The notes beneath the pieces are model-generated. The model did no database searches. It was not told where the DNA came from and saw only the letters and a list, made by a program, of their open reading frames with translations. Shown piece by piece: positions 51,882 to 59,326 of a stretch of 64,000 nucleotides of DNA. Made by a program: the position numbers and the translations under genes. The DNA is from CAYWWM01 sp965198025 (GTDB lineage: Bacteria; Acidobacteriota; Terriglobia; 2-12-FULL-54-10). Location: contig OZ240237.1 in the NCBI GenBank assembly GCA_965198025.1, forward strand, positions 186,001 through 250,000. The letters are read 5' to 3'. Numbering within the stretch: position 1 is the stretch's first letter; each line of letters opens with the position of its first letter.

Positions 51882-53015
51882 ATGTTAACGAAGAAATCGA
51901 GAGTGAGCACGTTTGACGATTGGGTGGACTATTTTCATCAATGGCGAACCGATATCGGGTACCCAACCGACCTGCTGGGGAAAGAGTATCTGTGGGAGAC
52001 GAAGATGAGCGATCTCGAGAGCGACGAGATCGAGTTCGGTCACTTTGCGGGTCAGAAGAAGTGGGAAAAGGTCGCCGATATCCCGGACCAGAGGATCAAG
52101 GATGCGTTGCTTCACCTGATTGATTACCAGGGCGACACAGAGTTTGCATCGGTGGAACAGCAGAGGAACCTCCTGGAGCGCGCTCCGACACACTATGACC
52201 TGGAAGCCATTCTACGGGTCAATCGCGAGGAGATGCGGCATGGCTGGCAGATGAGCTGTCTGCTGGTGAGGCACTTCGGGGATTCGGGGAAGCAGCGGTC
52301 GGAACGGCTGCTGGAGCGCCGTGCCTCAGAGCATACGCGGCTGCTGGGGTCGTTCAACGAACCGGTTACGCACTGGCTGGACTTCTTCACCTATACCGAT
52401 TTCATCGACCGCGACGGCAAGTACCAGTTGAACATGCTGAGCCGAAGTGCGTTTGCACCGCTGGCGCAGAGCATGCGTCCGATGCTGCAGGAAGAGGCGT
52501 ATCACCTGCTGATGGGGAATACGGGGCTGATGCGAATCGTGAAGGCGGGCAAGATTCCGACGACGCTCATCCAGAAGTACTTCAACAAGTGGCTCTCGAC
52601 AGCGCACGACCTGTTCGGGCAGGACCATTCCTCGACGGCGCACTGGGCTTACCTGTGGGGCCTGAAAGGGCGTTACGACGAGCACCTGTTCGACGGCCCG
52701 CCGGAGATGGATGCGATCAATGCGGAGTCGCGCGGACAGTACCACCGGGAAGTGCAGGCGATCATCGACGGGCTGAACCGGAACGAACCAGAGGATCAGC
52801 CAAAGCTGTTCATCCCCGACGAGAAGTTCAACCGCGACATCGGTGATTTCGCCGGGAAGTGCTACTCGGTGACGGGAGAACCCATTGAACCGGAGGAGTA
52901 CGAAGCGTACAAGAAAGAAGTCTTGCCTTCTCCGGAAGACGAACAGTTCATCATTACTCTGGAGAAGGACAAGGGATGGATCATCGACCCGGAACAGGCG
53001 CAGCGGCCGAGGTAA
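51882..53015 (+). CDS. boxB: BoxB-like benzoyl-CoA (aryl-CoA) epoxidase, short form
   Basis: 377 residues from ATG 51882 (AAAGGAGG at 51867-51874). Diiron-site features of the BoxB/PaaA ferritin-like family are present: DYQGDTEFASVEQQRNLLE (Glu87), REEMRHGWQM (Glu117, His120), FIDRDGKYQL (Asp near 176-178) and LQEEAYHLLMGNTG (Glu205, His208). The blocks SVEQQR, LLERRA, DRDGKYQL and YFNKWLSTAHDLFG align in order with BoxB, which oxidises benzoyl-CoA to the 2,3-epoxide. Characterised BoxB is longer, around 470 residues, so about 100 are missing, apparently from the N-terminus and a late insert. A related aryl-CoA substrate is possible. BoxA and BoxC are not in the window. Confidence 0.82.
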   Translation: MLTKKSRVSTFDDWVDYFHQWRTDIGYPTDLLGKEYLWETKMSDLESDEIEFGHFAGQKKWEKVADIPDQRIKDALLHLIDYQGDTEFASVEQQRNLLERAPTHYDLEAILRVNREEMRHGWQMSCLLVRHFGDSGKQRSERLLERRASEHTRLLGSFNEPVTHWLDFFTYTDFIDRDGKYQLNMLSRSAFAPLAQSMRPMLQEEAYHLLMGNTGLMRIVKAGKIPTTLIQKYFNKWLSTAHDLFGQDHSSTAHWAYLWGLKGRYDEHLFDGPPEMDAINAESRGQYHREVQAIIDGLNRNEPEDQPKLFIPDEKFNRDIGDFAGKCYSVTGEPIEPEEYEAYKKEVLPSPEDEQFIITLEKDKGWIIDPEQAQRPR

Positions 53016-53020
53016 GCGCG

Positions 53021-53359
53021 GTGGCGGATGAAAAGCGGTACGTCTTTGTTTGTATGAATGCAGACTGCCGCGTGCGCGGCGCGGGAGAAGTCATGGAACG
53101 CCTTCAGGAGCGCATGCAGGGCGAAAAGTTTGGTAATTGCGAGCTACGGCCCTACATGTGCTTCGGAGGCTGTCACGAGGGCCCGAACGTGGTGATTTAC
53201 CCGGACAAGGTGTGGTACGGCGAAGTTCAGAAAGAGGACGCCGACCGCATCGTGGACGACCACCTCAAGAGGGGCGAAACGATCACGTCCCTGACCGGCA
53301 AGGTGGACAAAGGACTCGAAGAAATGATCTTCCAGTTGCTGGACTCCGGGATTTTCTGA
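53021..53359 (+). CDS. thioredoxin-like [2Fe-2S] ferredoxin
   Basis: 112 residues from GTG 53021, 5 bp after the boxB-like stop. The cysteine pattern of thioredoxin-fold ferredoxins is clear: VFVCMNADCRVRGAGEV (Cys11 and Cys16), CELRPYMCFGGCHEGPNVVI (Cys47 and Cys51) and VWYGEVQKEDADRIVDDHL. These proteins carry one [2Fe-2S] cluster and act as electron carriers. Tight linkage to the oxygenase gene suggests it supplies electrons to the diiron centre, a task done by the BoxA reductase in characterised systems. The extra C-terminal segment after 90 (TSLTGKVDKGLEEMIF) is not part of the core. Confidence 0.85.
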   Translation: MADEKRYVFVCMNADCRVRGAGEVMERLQERMQGEKFGNCELRPYMCFGGCHEGPNVVIYPDKVWYGEVQKEDADRIVDDHLKRGETITSLTGKVDKGLEEMIFQLLDSGIF

Positions 53360-53576
53360 CCGCCTCGGGCCGCCCTGCAATCTTTGGATCTCCCAGTTGC
53401 AGTTCCTGCAAGAAGAACTCGTCTTGGCTGACGTGCGTTTCCTGCCTGCACTGGGGCGAACATAATGAGCGTAGCCCCCTCTTGCGTGGGCAAGAAACCC
53501 GCTGTTAGAATCCAGACGACCTTCTGTGCCGGGGAGGCGGGGGATCGGGAGCACGGTCTAATCCAGAGGCAGGACA

Positions 53577-54089
53577 ATGGAGTATCTCGTTTGGCTCGAA
53601 GCGACCGCTCTGAGCACCTGGCTGCGCGAGTCGCTCTCGTTGCTGGCGTTTCCGTTTGTTCTGGTTCTCCACACGGTAGGCATGGGATTCCTGGTGGGCG
53701 CCAGCGCGGCGATTGATCTGCGCGTTTTGGGCGTGGCGTCCGGTGTGCCGCTCAAGCCGATGGAACGGTTCTACACGGTGATCTGGGCCGCCTTCTTGAT
53801 CAATGCCGTCTCCGGGGTCCTCCTCCTGATCGCATATCCTGCCAAGGCGCTGACGAATCCGCTGTTTTATTTCAAGCTCCTCTTGATTGGGATGGCCGTG
53901 GCGACGGCGCTGCTGCTACGCAGGCACGTGTTCCACGATCTGGATCTTGACAGCAGCCCGGTGTCCAAGAGAGGACGAGTGTTAGCGGGCATCTCGCTGG
54001 TGCTGTGGGCGGCGGCGATCATGGCAGGCCGGTTCCTGGCATACACGCACACATATCTGACGGCCGCCGAAGCAGTTGCGGGGAGTTGA
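53577..54089 (+). CDS. four-helix membrane protein (paralogue 1)
   Basis: 170 residues. Four membrane segments: LLAFPFVLVLHTVGMGFLVG, FYTVIWAAFLINAVSGVLLL, FYFKLLLIGMAVATALLL and AGISLVLWAAAIMAGRFLAY. Between the first and second is DLRVLGVASGVPLKPMERF. The next gene has the same layout and several identical positions, so the two are paralogues. The family resembles DUF6644-type proteins of unknown role; a redox or transport partner of neighbouring oxidative enzymes is conceivable but unsupported. A GAGGCAGG site precedes ATG 53577. Confidence 0.75.
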   Translation: MEYLVWLEATALSTWLRESLSLLAFPFVLVLHTVGMGFLVGASAAIDLRVLGVASGVPLKPMERFYTVIWAAFLINAVSGVLLLIAYPAKALTNPLFYFKLLLIGMAVATALLLRRHVFHDLDLDSSPVSKRGRVLAGISLVLWAAAIMAGRFLAYTHTYLTAAEAVAGS

Positions 54090-54106
54090 CGGCACCGGAG
54101 GGCGCA

Positions 54107-54616
54107 ATGGAGCAAGCTCTGGTCGTTTGGCTGCGTCAGACAATGCTATCCTCGCTGGTGACGGGGAATGTGTGGGTGTGGCCGACTTTGGAGACGCTCC
54201 ATTTCTTCGGGCTGTCTCTGCTGATCGGGACCATCGGGGTCTTCGACCTGCGGCTGCTGGGAATGGCGAAGGGCCTTCCGGCCAAACCGATGAGCCGGCT
54301 TATCCCGTGGGGGATTGCCGGGTTCCTTCTGAATGTGGTAACGGGCGTGCTTTTCTTTGTCGGGGAGCCGGCGAATTACGTCAATAATATTGCGTTCTAT
54401 TGCAAGATGACCTTCGTGGGGCTGGCGGGAGTCAACGTGCTGGTATTCTATCTGACAGTGGCGAAGCGAGTGGAGGCGCTGGGTCCAGGCGAGGACTCGC
54501 CTTGGGGTGCAAAGCTGATCGCGGCAGCGTCCTTGCTGCTCTGGATCGGAATCATGGCGGCCGGGCGGCTGCTGACCTTTTACCACGACCACGGACTCGG
54601 CCAAATCATTGAATAG
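54107..54616 (+). CDS. four-helix membrane protein (paralogue 2)
   Basis: 169 residues from ATG 54107 (GGAGGG site at 54096-54101), 17 bp after the first paralogue. Helices: WPTLETLHFFGLSLLIGTIG, LIPWGIAGFLLNVVTGVLFF, FYCKMTFVGLAGVNVLVFYL and LIAAASLLLWIGIMAAGRLL. The shared signature DLRLLGMAKGLPAKPMSRL matches DLRVLGVASGVPLKPMERF of its neighbour. Conserved His (LETLHFFG here, LVLHTVG in the neighbour) and the final YHDHG could be metal or heme ligands, but that is only suggestive. The two are likely co-translated and may form a heterodimer. Confidence 0.75.
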   Translation: MEQALVVWLRQTMLSSLVTGNVWVWPTLETLHFFGLSLLIGTIGVFDLRLLGMAKGLPAKPMSRLIPWGIAGFLLNVVTGVLFFVGEPANYVNNIAFYCKMTFVGLAGVNVLVFYLTVAKRVEALGPGEDSPWGAKLIAAASLLLWIGIMAAGRLLTFYHDHGLGQIIE

Positions 54617-54643
54617 ACAGGTTCTTGTGAAGGAGAAAACAAA

Positions 54644-55531
54644 ATGAAGTACCTTGCAATTTTGTTGCTTCCGCTGGCATTGAGCGCGCAGTCACTGACG
54701 GGCGTGATTGACATCCACGCCCATGCTGATCCTGACGACAGCACCAAGCGGCCGCGCTCGATTGACGTAATTGATCTGGCGAAACTCGCCAAGGACAGCG
54801 GCATGCGCGGTTTCGTCCTTAAGAATCATTACGAGTCGACGGCCAGCACAGCGTATGTGGTGCGGCAAGCCGTACCGGGGATCGAAGTGTTCGGGATGCT
54901 GGTGCTCAACCGGCACGTGGGAGGCATCAACCCGGCGGCGGTCGAATACTTTACCAGTACCAAGGGCGGCTGGGGCCGGATTGTGTCGATGCCGACGGAG
55001 GATGCCGAAAACCAAGTGCGGTATGAGAATTCGAACCGGCCGCATGTTCCGATCTCCCGTAACGGGCAGTTGCTGCCGGAGGTGAGGGAAGTCCTGGGGA
55101 TGATCGCGCAGAGCAACCTGGCGCTCGCGACCGGGCATTCCTCCGCTGAGGAAAACCTGCTTCTGCTGCGCGAAGCGCGCAACCTCGGTGTCCAGAAGAT
55201 CATTGTCACGCATCCGCTCGGGCGGGCCATAACAATGACCATTCCGCAGATGCAGGAAGCAGCGCGGCTGGGGGCATTTCTTGAGATCGTAACCTACCAG
55301 CGCCGGACGTCGAACAACCCTCCGATCACGACGGAAGAACACATCGAGACGCTGCGCGGCGTTGGCATCGAGCACTTCATACTATCGACCGACACCGGAC
55401 AGGGAGGCAATCCGCTCCATCCGGATGCTTTCGCGACTCTGTTCGCGACGCTGCGCGAGCGGGGGTTCACGCAGGCTGAGATCGACCGCATGGCGAAGCA
55501 GAATCCGGCTACGCTGCTGGGGCTGGAGTAA
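54644..55531 (+). CDS. DUF6282-like metal-dependent hydrolase, exported
   Basis: 295 residues with a short signal peptide (YLAILLLPLALSAQS). The mature start GVIDIHAHADPDD has the HxH metal motif of amidohydrolase-like TIM barrels, followed by GFVLKNHYESTASTAYVVRQ (Lys-Asn-His), FGMLVLNRHVGGINPAAVEY, ALATGHSSAEENLLLLREAR, IIVTHPLGRAITMTIPQMQE and HFILSTDTGQGGNPLHPDAF (Asp). These are the features of DUF6282, predicted metallo-hydrolases without a defined substrate. GAAGGAG precedes ATG 54644. It is followed 41 bp later by the PQQ dehydrogenase gene. Confidence 0.85.
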   Translation: MKYLAILLLPLALSAQSLTGVIDIHAHADPDDSTKRPRSIDVIDLAKLAKDSGMRGFVLKNHYESTASTAYVVRQAVPGIEVFGMLVLNRHVGGINPAAVEYFTSTKGGWGRIVSMPTEDAENQVRYENSNRPHVPISRNGQLLPEVREVLGMIAQSNLALATGHSSAEENLLLLREARNLGVQKIIVTHPLGRAITMTIPQMQEAARLGAFLEIVTYQRRTSNNPPITTEEHIETLRGVGIEHFILSTDTGQGGNPLHPDAFATLFATLRERGFTQAEIDRMAKQNPATLLGLE

Positions 55532-55572
55532 CTATGGCCGCGGGTTTAGAAGCGGAATTCAAGAGGAAGACG

Positions 55573-57498
55573 ATGAAGATCGCCTTACACGGAGTCACGT
55601 TCTTGCTGGCCATATCGATTTCTGCGCTGCCTGCGGGGGCGCAAAATGGGGCGACGCACGGGGAGTGGCATTACTACGGAGGGGACAGCGGAAACACGAA
55701 GTATTCGCCACTCGAACAGATCAACCGCGACAATGTCCAGGACCTGGAGATCGCGTGGCGCTGGAAGTCCGACAATTTCGGTACGACGCCCCAATTTCTG
55801 TATGAGCCGACTCCCTTGATGATTGACGGAGTGCTCTACACGACAGCCGGGAACCGGCGCGTGGTGGTGGCGATTGACGCCGGGACAGGCGAGACCTTGT
55901 GGATGTACCGTCTGGACGAGGGGCAGCGCGGTGAGAACGCGCCCCGCCGCAATGCCGGGCGTGGCGTAGCTTACTGGTCCGACGGAAGCGAGGGAAGGAT
56001 TTTTCTGATTACTCCCGGATACCATCTGGTGTCGCTCGACCCGCAGACCGGGCGCCCGGACCCAGGGTTCGGTAGCAACGGGATTGTAGACCTGAAGCAG
56101 GAGCTCGACCGGTCGGTGGACCCGATCGAAACGAACGTCGGGTCGAGCTCGCCGCCGATCGTGGTTGGAGACGTGGTGGTGGTCGGCGCGGCGTTGTTGC
56201 CCGGGAGTGCGCCCCGGTCGCGGGAGAATGCGCCCGGTTTTATTCGCGGCTACGACGTGCGAACCGGTGAGCGGCTCTGGATCTTCCATACCATCCCGTT
56301 GCCGGGCGAGTTCGGAAACGAGACGTGGGAGGGCGACTCGTGGCAGTACACGGGAAACACCGGAGCGTGGACGCTGCTGGCGGCCGATCAGGAGCTCGGC
56401 TACGTGTACATTCCGGTCGAGGACGCCACGGGAGACTATTACGGCGGGCACCGGCTGGGTGACAATCTGTTTTCCTCCAGCCTGGTGTGCCTCGACGCAC
56501 GCACGGGCCGGCGCGTCTGGCATTACCAATTGGTGCATCACGACATCTGGGACTACGATGCGGCGTCGCCTCCCATCCTGCTTGACGTCACCGTCGAAGG
56601 GCAGCCCAGAAAACTGGTCGTTCAGTTGACCAAGCAGGCGTTCGCCTATGTCTTCGACCGCGTTAGCGGAGAGCCGATCTGGCCCATCGTGGAGCATCCC
56701 GTAGGAGTGTCGGACATTCCCGGCGAGCGTACAGCCCCGACGCAGCCCTTCCCAACGAAGCCTGCGCCCTTCGACTTGCAAGGGATCACAACCGACGACC
56801 TGATTGATATCACTCCGCAATTGCGGGCAGAAGCGCTCGAAATCGCCTCGCAGTACCGCCTTGGACCTCTGTTCACGCCTCCCGCTCGCGCGGAAAACCC
56901 GGACGGCACAAAAGGAATGATCATGTCGCCAGGCTCCGGCGGCGGAGCAAACTGGGACAGCGGCGCGGCGGACCCAGAAACCGGAGTGGTCTACGTTACT
57001 TCGCAGACCAGCCTGAGCCTCCGGGCGCTGGCCCCGAGTCCCAACTCCGACATGAACTTCGTGGCCCGCCAATTGGACGCGGAAGGACCACGCGGGTTCC
57101 CGCTGACCAAACCTCCCTGGGGGCGCATCACGGCGATAGATTTGAAAACCGGGGAGCACCAGTGGATGGTTCCGAACGGCGACACGCCCGAAGAGGTGGA
57201 AAATCTCCCCGAATTGCAAGGTCGAACCATCCCCAACACGGGAAAGAGCGTTCGCGGGGGCACGCTAGTCACGAAGACCCTGCTCTTTGCCGGGGCAGCG
57301 GAGCCAAACGTGCTCTACGGCGAGCCGCTCCTCCGTGCCTACGACAAACAAACAGGCGCCCGCATCGCGACGATTGATCTGCCCGCAATGGCCATGGGTG
57401 TCCCGATGACGTACCTGCACAACGGCAAGCAGTACATCGTGGTTGCGGTCGGCGGGCGGAATCATCCAGGGGAACTGGTGGCGCTGACGCTGCCGTGA
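55573..57498 (+). CDS. PQQ-dependent dehydrogenase-type beta-propeller protein
   Basis: 641 residues from ATG 55573 (GAGGAAG upstream; the frame from 55534 is less likely). Signal peptide ends near PAGAQ. The eight-blade quinoprotein pattern is visible: GEWHYYGGDSGNTKYSPLEQ, ALDAxTG-type repeats (AIDAGTGETLWMYR, CLDARTGRRVWHYQ, AIDLKTGEHQWMV), VHHDIWDYDAASPPILLDVT and NWDSGAADPETGVVYV. It resembles the soluble-domain fold of membrane glucose/alcohol dehydrogenases. There is no CxxCH, so no fused cytochrome c domain, and no membrane domain besides the signal. Electrons would have to pass to a separate acceptor. Substrate is not predictable. Confidence 0.88.
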   Translation: MKIALHGVTFLLAISISALPAGAQNGATHGEWHYYGGDSGNTKYSPLEQINRDNVQDLEIAWRWKSDNFGTTPQFLYEPTPLMIDGVLYTTAGNRRVVVAIDAGTGETLWMYRLDEGQRGENAPRRNAGRGVAYWSDGSEGRIFLITPGYHLVSLDPQTGRPDPGFGSNGIVDLKQELDRSVDPIETNVGSSSPPIVVGDVVVVGAALLPGSAPRSRENAPGFIRGYDVRTGERLWIFHTIPLPGEFGNETWEGDSWQYTGNTGAWTLLAADQELGYVYIPVEDATGDYYGGHRLGDNLFSSSLVCLDARTGRRVWHYQLVHHDIWDYDAASPPILLDVTVEGQPRKLVVQLTKQAFAYVFDRVSGEPIWPIVEHPVGVSDIPGERTAPTQPFPTKPAPFDLQGITTDDLIDITPQLRAEALEIASQYRLGPLFTPPARAENPDGTKGMIMSPGSGGGANWDSGAADPETGVVYVTSQTSLSLRALAPSPNSDMNFVARQLDAEGPRGFPLTKPPWGRITAIDLKTGEHQWMVPNGDTPEEVENLPELQGRTIPNTGKSVRGGTLVTKTLLFAGAAEPNVLYGEPLLRAYDKQTGARIATIDLPAMAMGVPMTYLHNGKQYIVVAVGGRNHPGELVALTLP

Positions 57499-57554
57499 AA
57501 TGGTGGTAGGAATGCCGCTTCGGTAGTCTACGCCGCAAGCGAGGGAAGGGCCGG

Positions 57555-58217
57555 CTAGGGAGCCTGAGCGGCGGAGGGTTCCGGGGGCGCAGCCGGGCTT
57601 GCTTCCGGAAAGACCTGCAGGCCCTCGATCATGCTCCAGGCGAGAGCCGCCGTTTCCATAAGAAAGGTCTTGGCCCAGCGCCGCCGCCGCCACCAGTGGG
57701 GGTCCCAATACTCCGAGTCGTAGGCCGGGTGGACGCTCACTGCGATGCCGCTGCCGGAAAAGACGCGGCGGAAGGTGGAACGCGTGCGGCGCGTGTGATA
57801 TTCCGAGGTCACGATGATCGCGTCCTGTGCTCCCAGTTCGCGCAGGCAGGCGAGCAAAAATTGCGCCTCTTCCCGGGTATTGTCGGCATGGTTCTCGCAG
57901 AATTGCAACTTGTTCTGGGGGAACCCCTCCTTCCGCAGGTATGCCTCGACCAACTCGTGAACCGGCTGATTGTAGTACGGCTCGCTGTCCACACTGACCA
58001 GCAGGACCGGCGCGTACCTTCTTTCCACCACGCGCGCGGCTTCTTCCATGCGGGTTCGCTCCTGGGCGGGCGAGCCTCGGAGAGAGACTACCGCGTCGGC
58101 GGGCTCGAGGCCGTCGGCGACCACCAAATGTCCTGCAATCCATGCCATGGAATATGGATTCGCGATGGCAACGGCGAGGAACAAAAAGCCGACCAGAGAA
58201 AATAGCTGTTGGATCAC
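57555..58217 (-). CDS. YdcF/ElyC-like DUF218 protein
   Basis: 220 residues. An N-terminal membrane helix (LFSLVGFLFLAVAIANPY) leads into a DUF218 domain: ADAVVSLRGSPAQERTRMEE, APVLLVSVDSEPYYNQPVHE, CENHADNTREEAQFLLACLR and AIIVTSEYHTRRTRSTFRRV. DUF218 proteins include E. coli ElyC and YdcF, connected with envelope carbon-lipid metabolism, but the reaction is unresolved. The last 20 residues are Pro/Ala-rich. It is convergent with the PQQ-type gene, 56 bp apart. Confidence 0.85.
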   Translation of the reverse strand: MIQQLFSLVGFLFLAVAIANPYSMAWIAGHLVVADGLEPADAVVSLRGSPAQERTRMEEAARVVERRYAPVLLVSVDSEPYYNQPVHELVEAYLRKEGFPQNKLQFCENHADNTREEAQFLLACLRELGAQDAIIVTSEYHTRRTRSTFRRVFSGSGIAVSVHPAYDSEYWDPHWWRRRRWAKTFLMETAALAWSMIEGLQVFPEASPAAPPEPSAAQAP

Positions 58218-58403
58218 CGCTTCACCACCCCGTCCTGGCTGAAGCTGCCTAATATCTCCGAAAGGCAGAGGCCGGTTTCGCAGGAAATCTCCATCGTTTA
58301 CTATTCTACCGTTCTCGCGTTCTCGCGACTTGGAATGATGGAGATTCGAAGGGGTTAGGAAACTGGTTCAGTCCGTGCAGGCGCAACGGTAACTTGCGAC
58401 AAC

Positions 58404-58470
58404 CGTTTTCGGTTCTTTCGGTTCCTTCGGTTCCTTCGGTTCTTTCGGAACTCTCGACAGAGCATTTCCG
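58404..58470. repeat. 9-bp microsatellite, second locus
   Basis: Units GGTTCTTTC, GGTTCCTTC, GGTTCCTTC, GGTTCTTTC, then GGAACTCTCGACAGAGCATT and TCCGTAC. Composition and right flank match the locus at 24367-24420. Confidence 0.75.
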
Positions 58471-58500
58471 TACAGTTTTATGGGGTATATGGATAGATTC

Positions 58501-58655
58501 GACCATTTTCCGGGTGGGTGTAGCACAGCCGCCAAAGTAGGGACAGGCCGCCAGGCATTTCCTCTTACGGGCAGGCAGGCCTGTCCCGAGCGAAGTCGAG
58601 GGAAATGCCTGCCCTACCTGCGGGCTATACAGCAATGCTGAAAATGGTCTAACTG
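58501..58655. repeat. MITE-like element with imperfect terminal inverted repeats
   Basis: The left end GACCATTTTCCGGGTGGGTG TAGCACAGCC and the right end GCTATACAGCAATGCTGAAA ATGGTC are imperfect inverted copies of each other. Inside, AGGCATTTCC and GGAAATGCCT form a second inverted pair around CCTGTCCCGAGCGAAGTCGA. No coding frame. The rest of 58218-58779 shows no gene. Confidence 0.65.
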
Positions 58656-58779
58656 GCCGAGCCACGCCAGAATGTACCTAAAACCGCTCTTCAAGATTTG
58701 CCGGTCGTGGCAGCTCAACACTGACGGAGGCAGTTCGACCCCGGGACCGTACTGACGCATGCCGGAGACGAACAGCGAA

Positions 58780-59313
58780 TCACAGGACGGGCAAAAGGCT
58801 TGCCAGCAGAGCTGCGGCGATCAATCCGGCCGCCAAGTCGTCCCCCATTATGCCCCATGCGCCCGGCAACCGCTCCAGCTTCCTGATGGGAAACGGCTTG
58901 ATGGCGTCGAGGGCCCGGAAGAACAAAAAACCTGTCGCAACGGAGATCCAATACGAGGTCGTCGTCGAGACTTCCAGGGGGAGCGGAGCCAGGGCAACCA
59001 TCTGCCCGGCGACCTCGTCGAGCACGATTACCTGCGGGTCGTGTTCCCGGAACCCAGGCAGGGCAACGGCGACCACCCAAAGCGAAAGCGCGACGACTGC
59101 GACCATTCCGGCCCCCAGAACCCAGCCGGGATACTCGGTCGTTCGCGCCAGGGCTGCCAGACCCATGTACAGGACGATCCCCTGAGCCGAGCCGTACGTC
59201 CCGGGCATCACGGGGAGGTATCCGGCACCGAGGCCGGTGGCGATCCGTACGGCCCAGCGGGAGGTTCTTGCTGGAGAGTCGGTAAGCGGAGAGTGGGCGC
59301 TGCGATGCCCCAT
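58780..59313 (-). CDS. pgpA: phosphatidylglycerophosphatase A
   Basis: 177 residues. PgpA signatures are ATGLGAGYLPVMPGTYGS near residue 26, VIVLDEVAGQMVAL near 95 and PIRKLERLPGAWGIMGDDLA near 141, with four to five membrane helices, matching the family length of 160-180. It hydrolyses phosphatidylglycerol phosphate to phosphatidylglycerol in the inner membrane. It lies 13 bp downstream of the pyrimidine-nucleoside phosphorylase gene and is probably co-transcribed with it. Confidence 0.92.
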   Translation of the reverse strand: MGHRSAHSPLTDSPARTSRWAVRIATGLGAGYLPVMPGTYGSAQGIVLYMGLAALARTTEYPGWVLGAGMVAVVALSLWVVAVALPGFREHDPQVIVLDEVAGQMVALAPLPLEVSTTTSYWISVATGFLFFRALDAIKPFPIRKLERLPGAWGIMGDDLAAGLIAAALLASLLPVL

Positions 59314-59326
59314 TTGGCTCTGCTTG

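Noticed and set aside
51882..53015. Phenylacetyl-CoA epoxidase subunit PaaA
   Set aside because: Motif order and the BoxR neighbour fit BoxB better, and no paaBCDE genes follow; kept as an alternative in the entry.
55585..57219. 544-codon minus-strand open frame
   Set aside because: Antisense shadow of the PQQ-type dehydrogenase; no recognisable motif.
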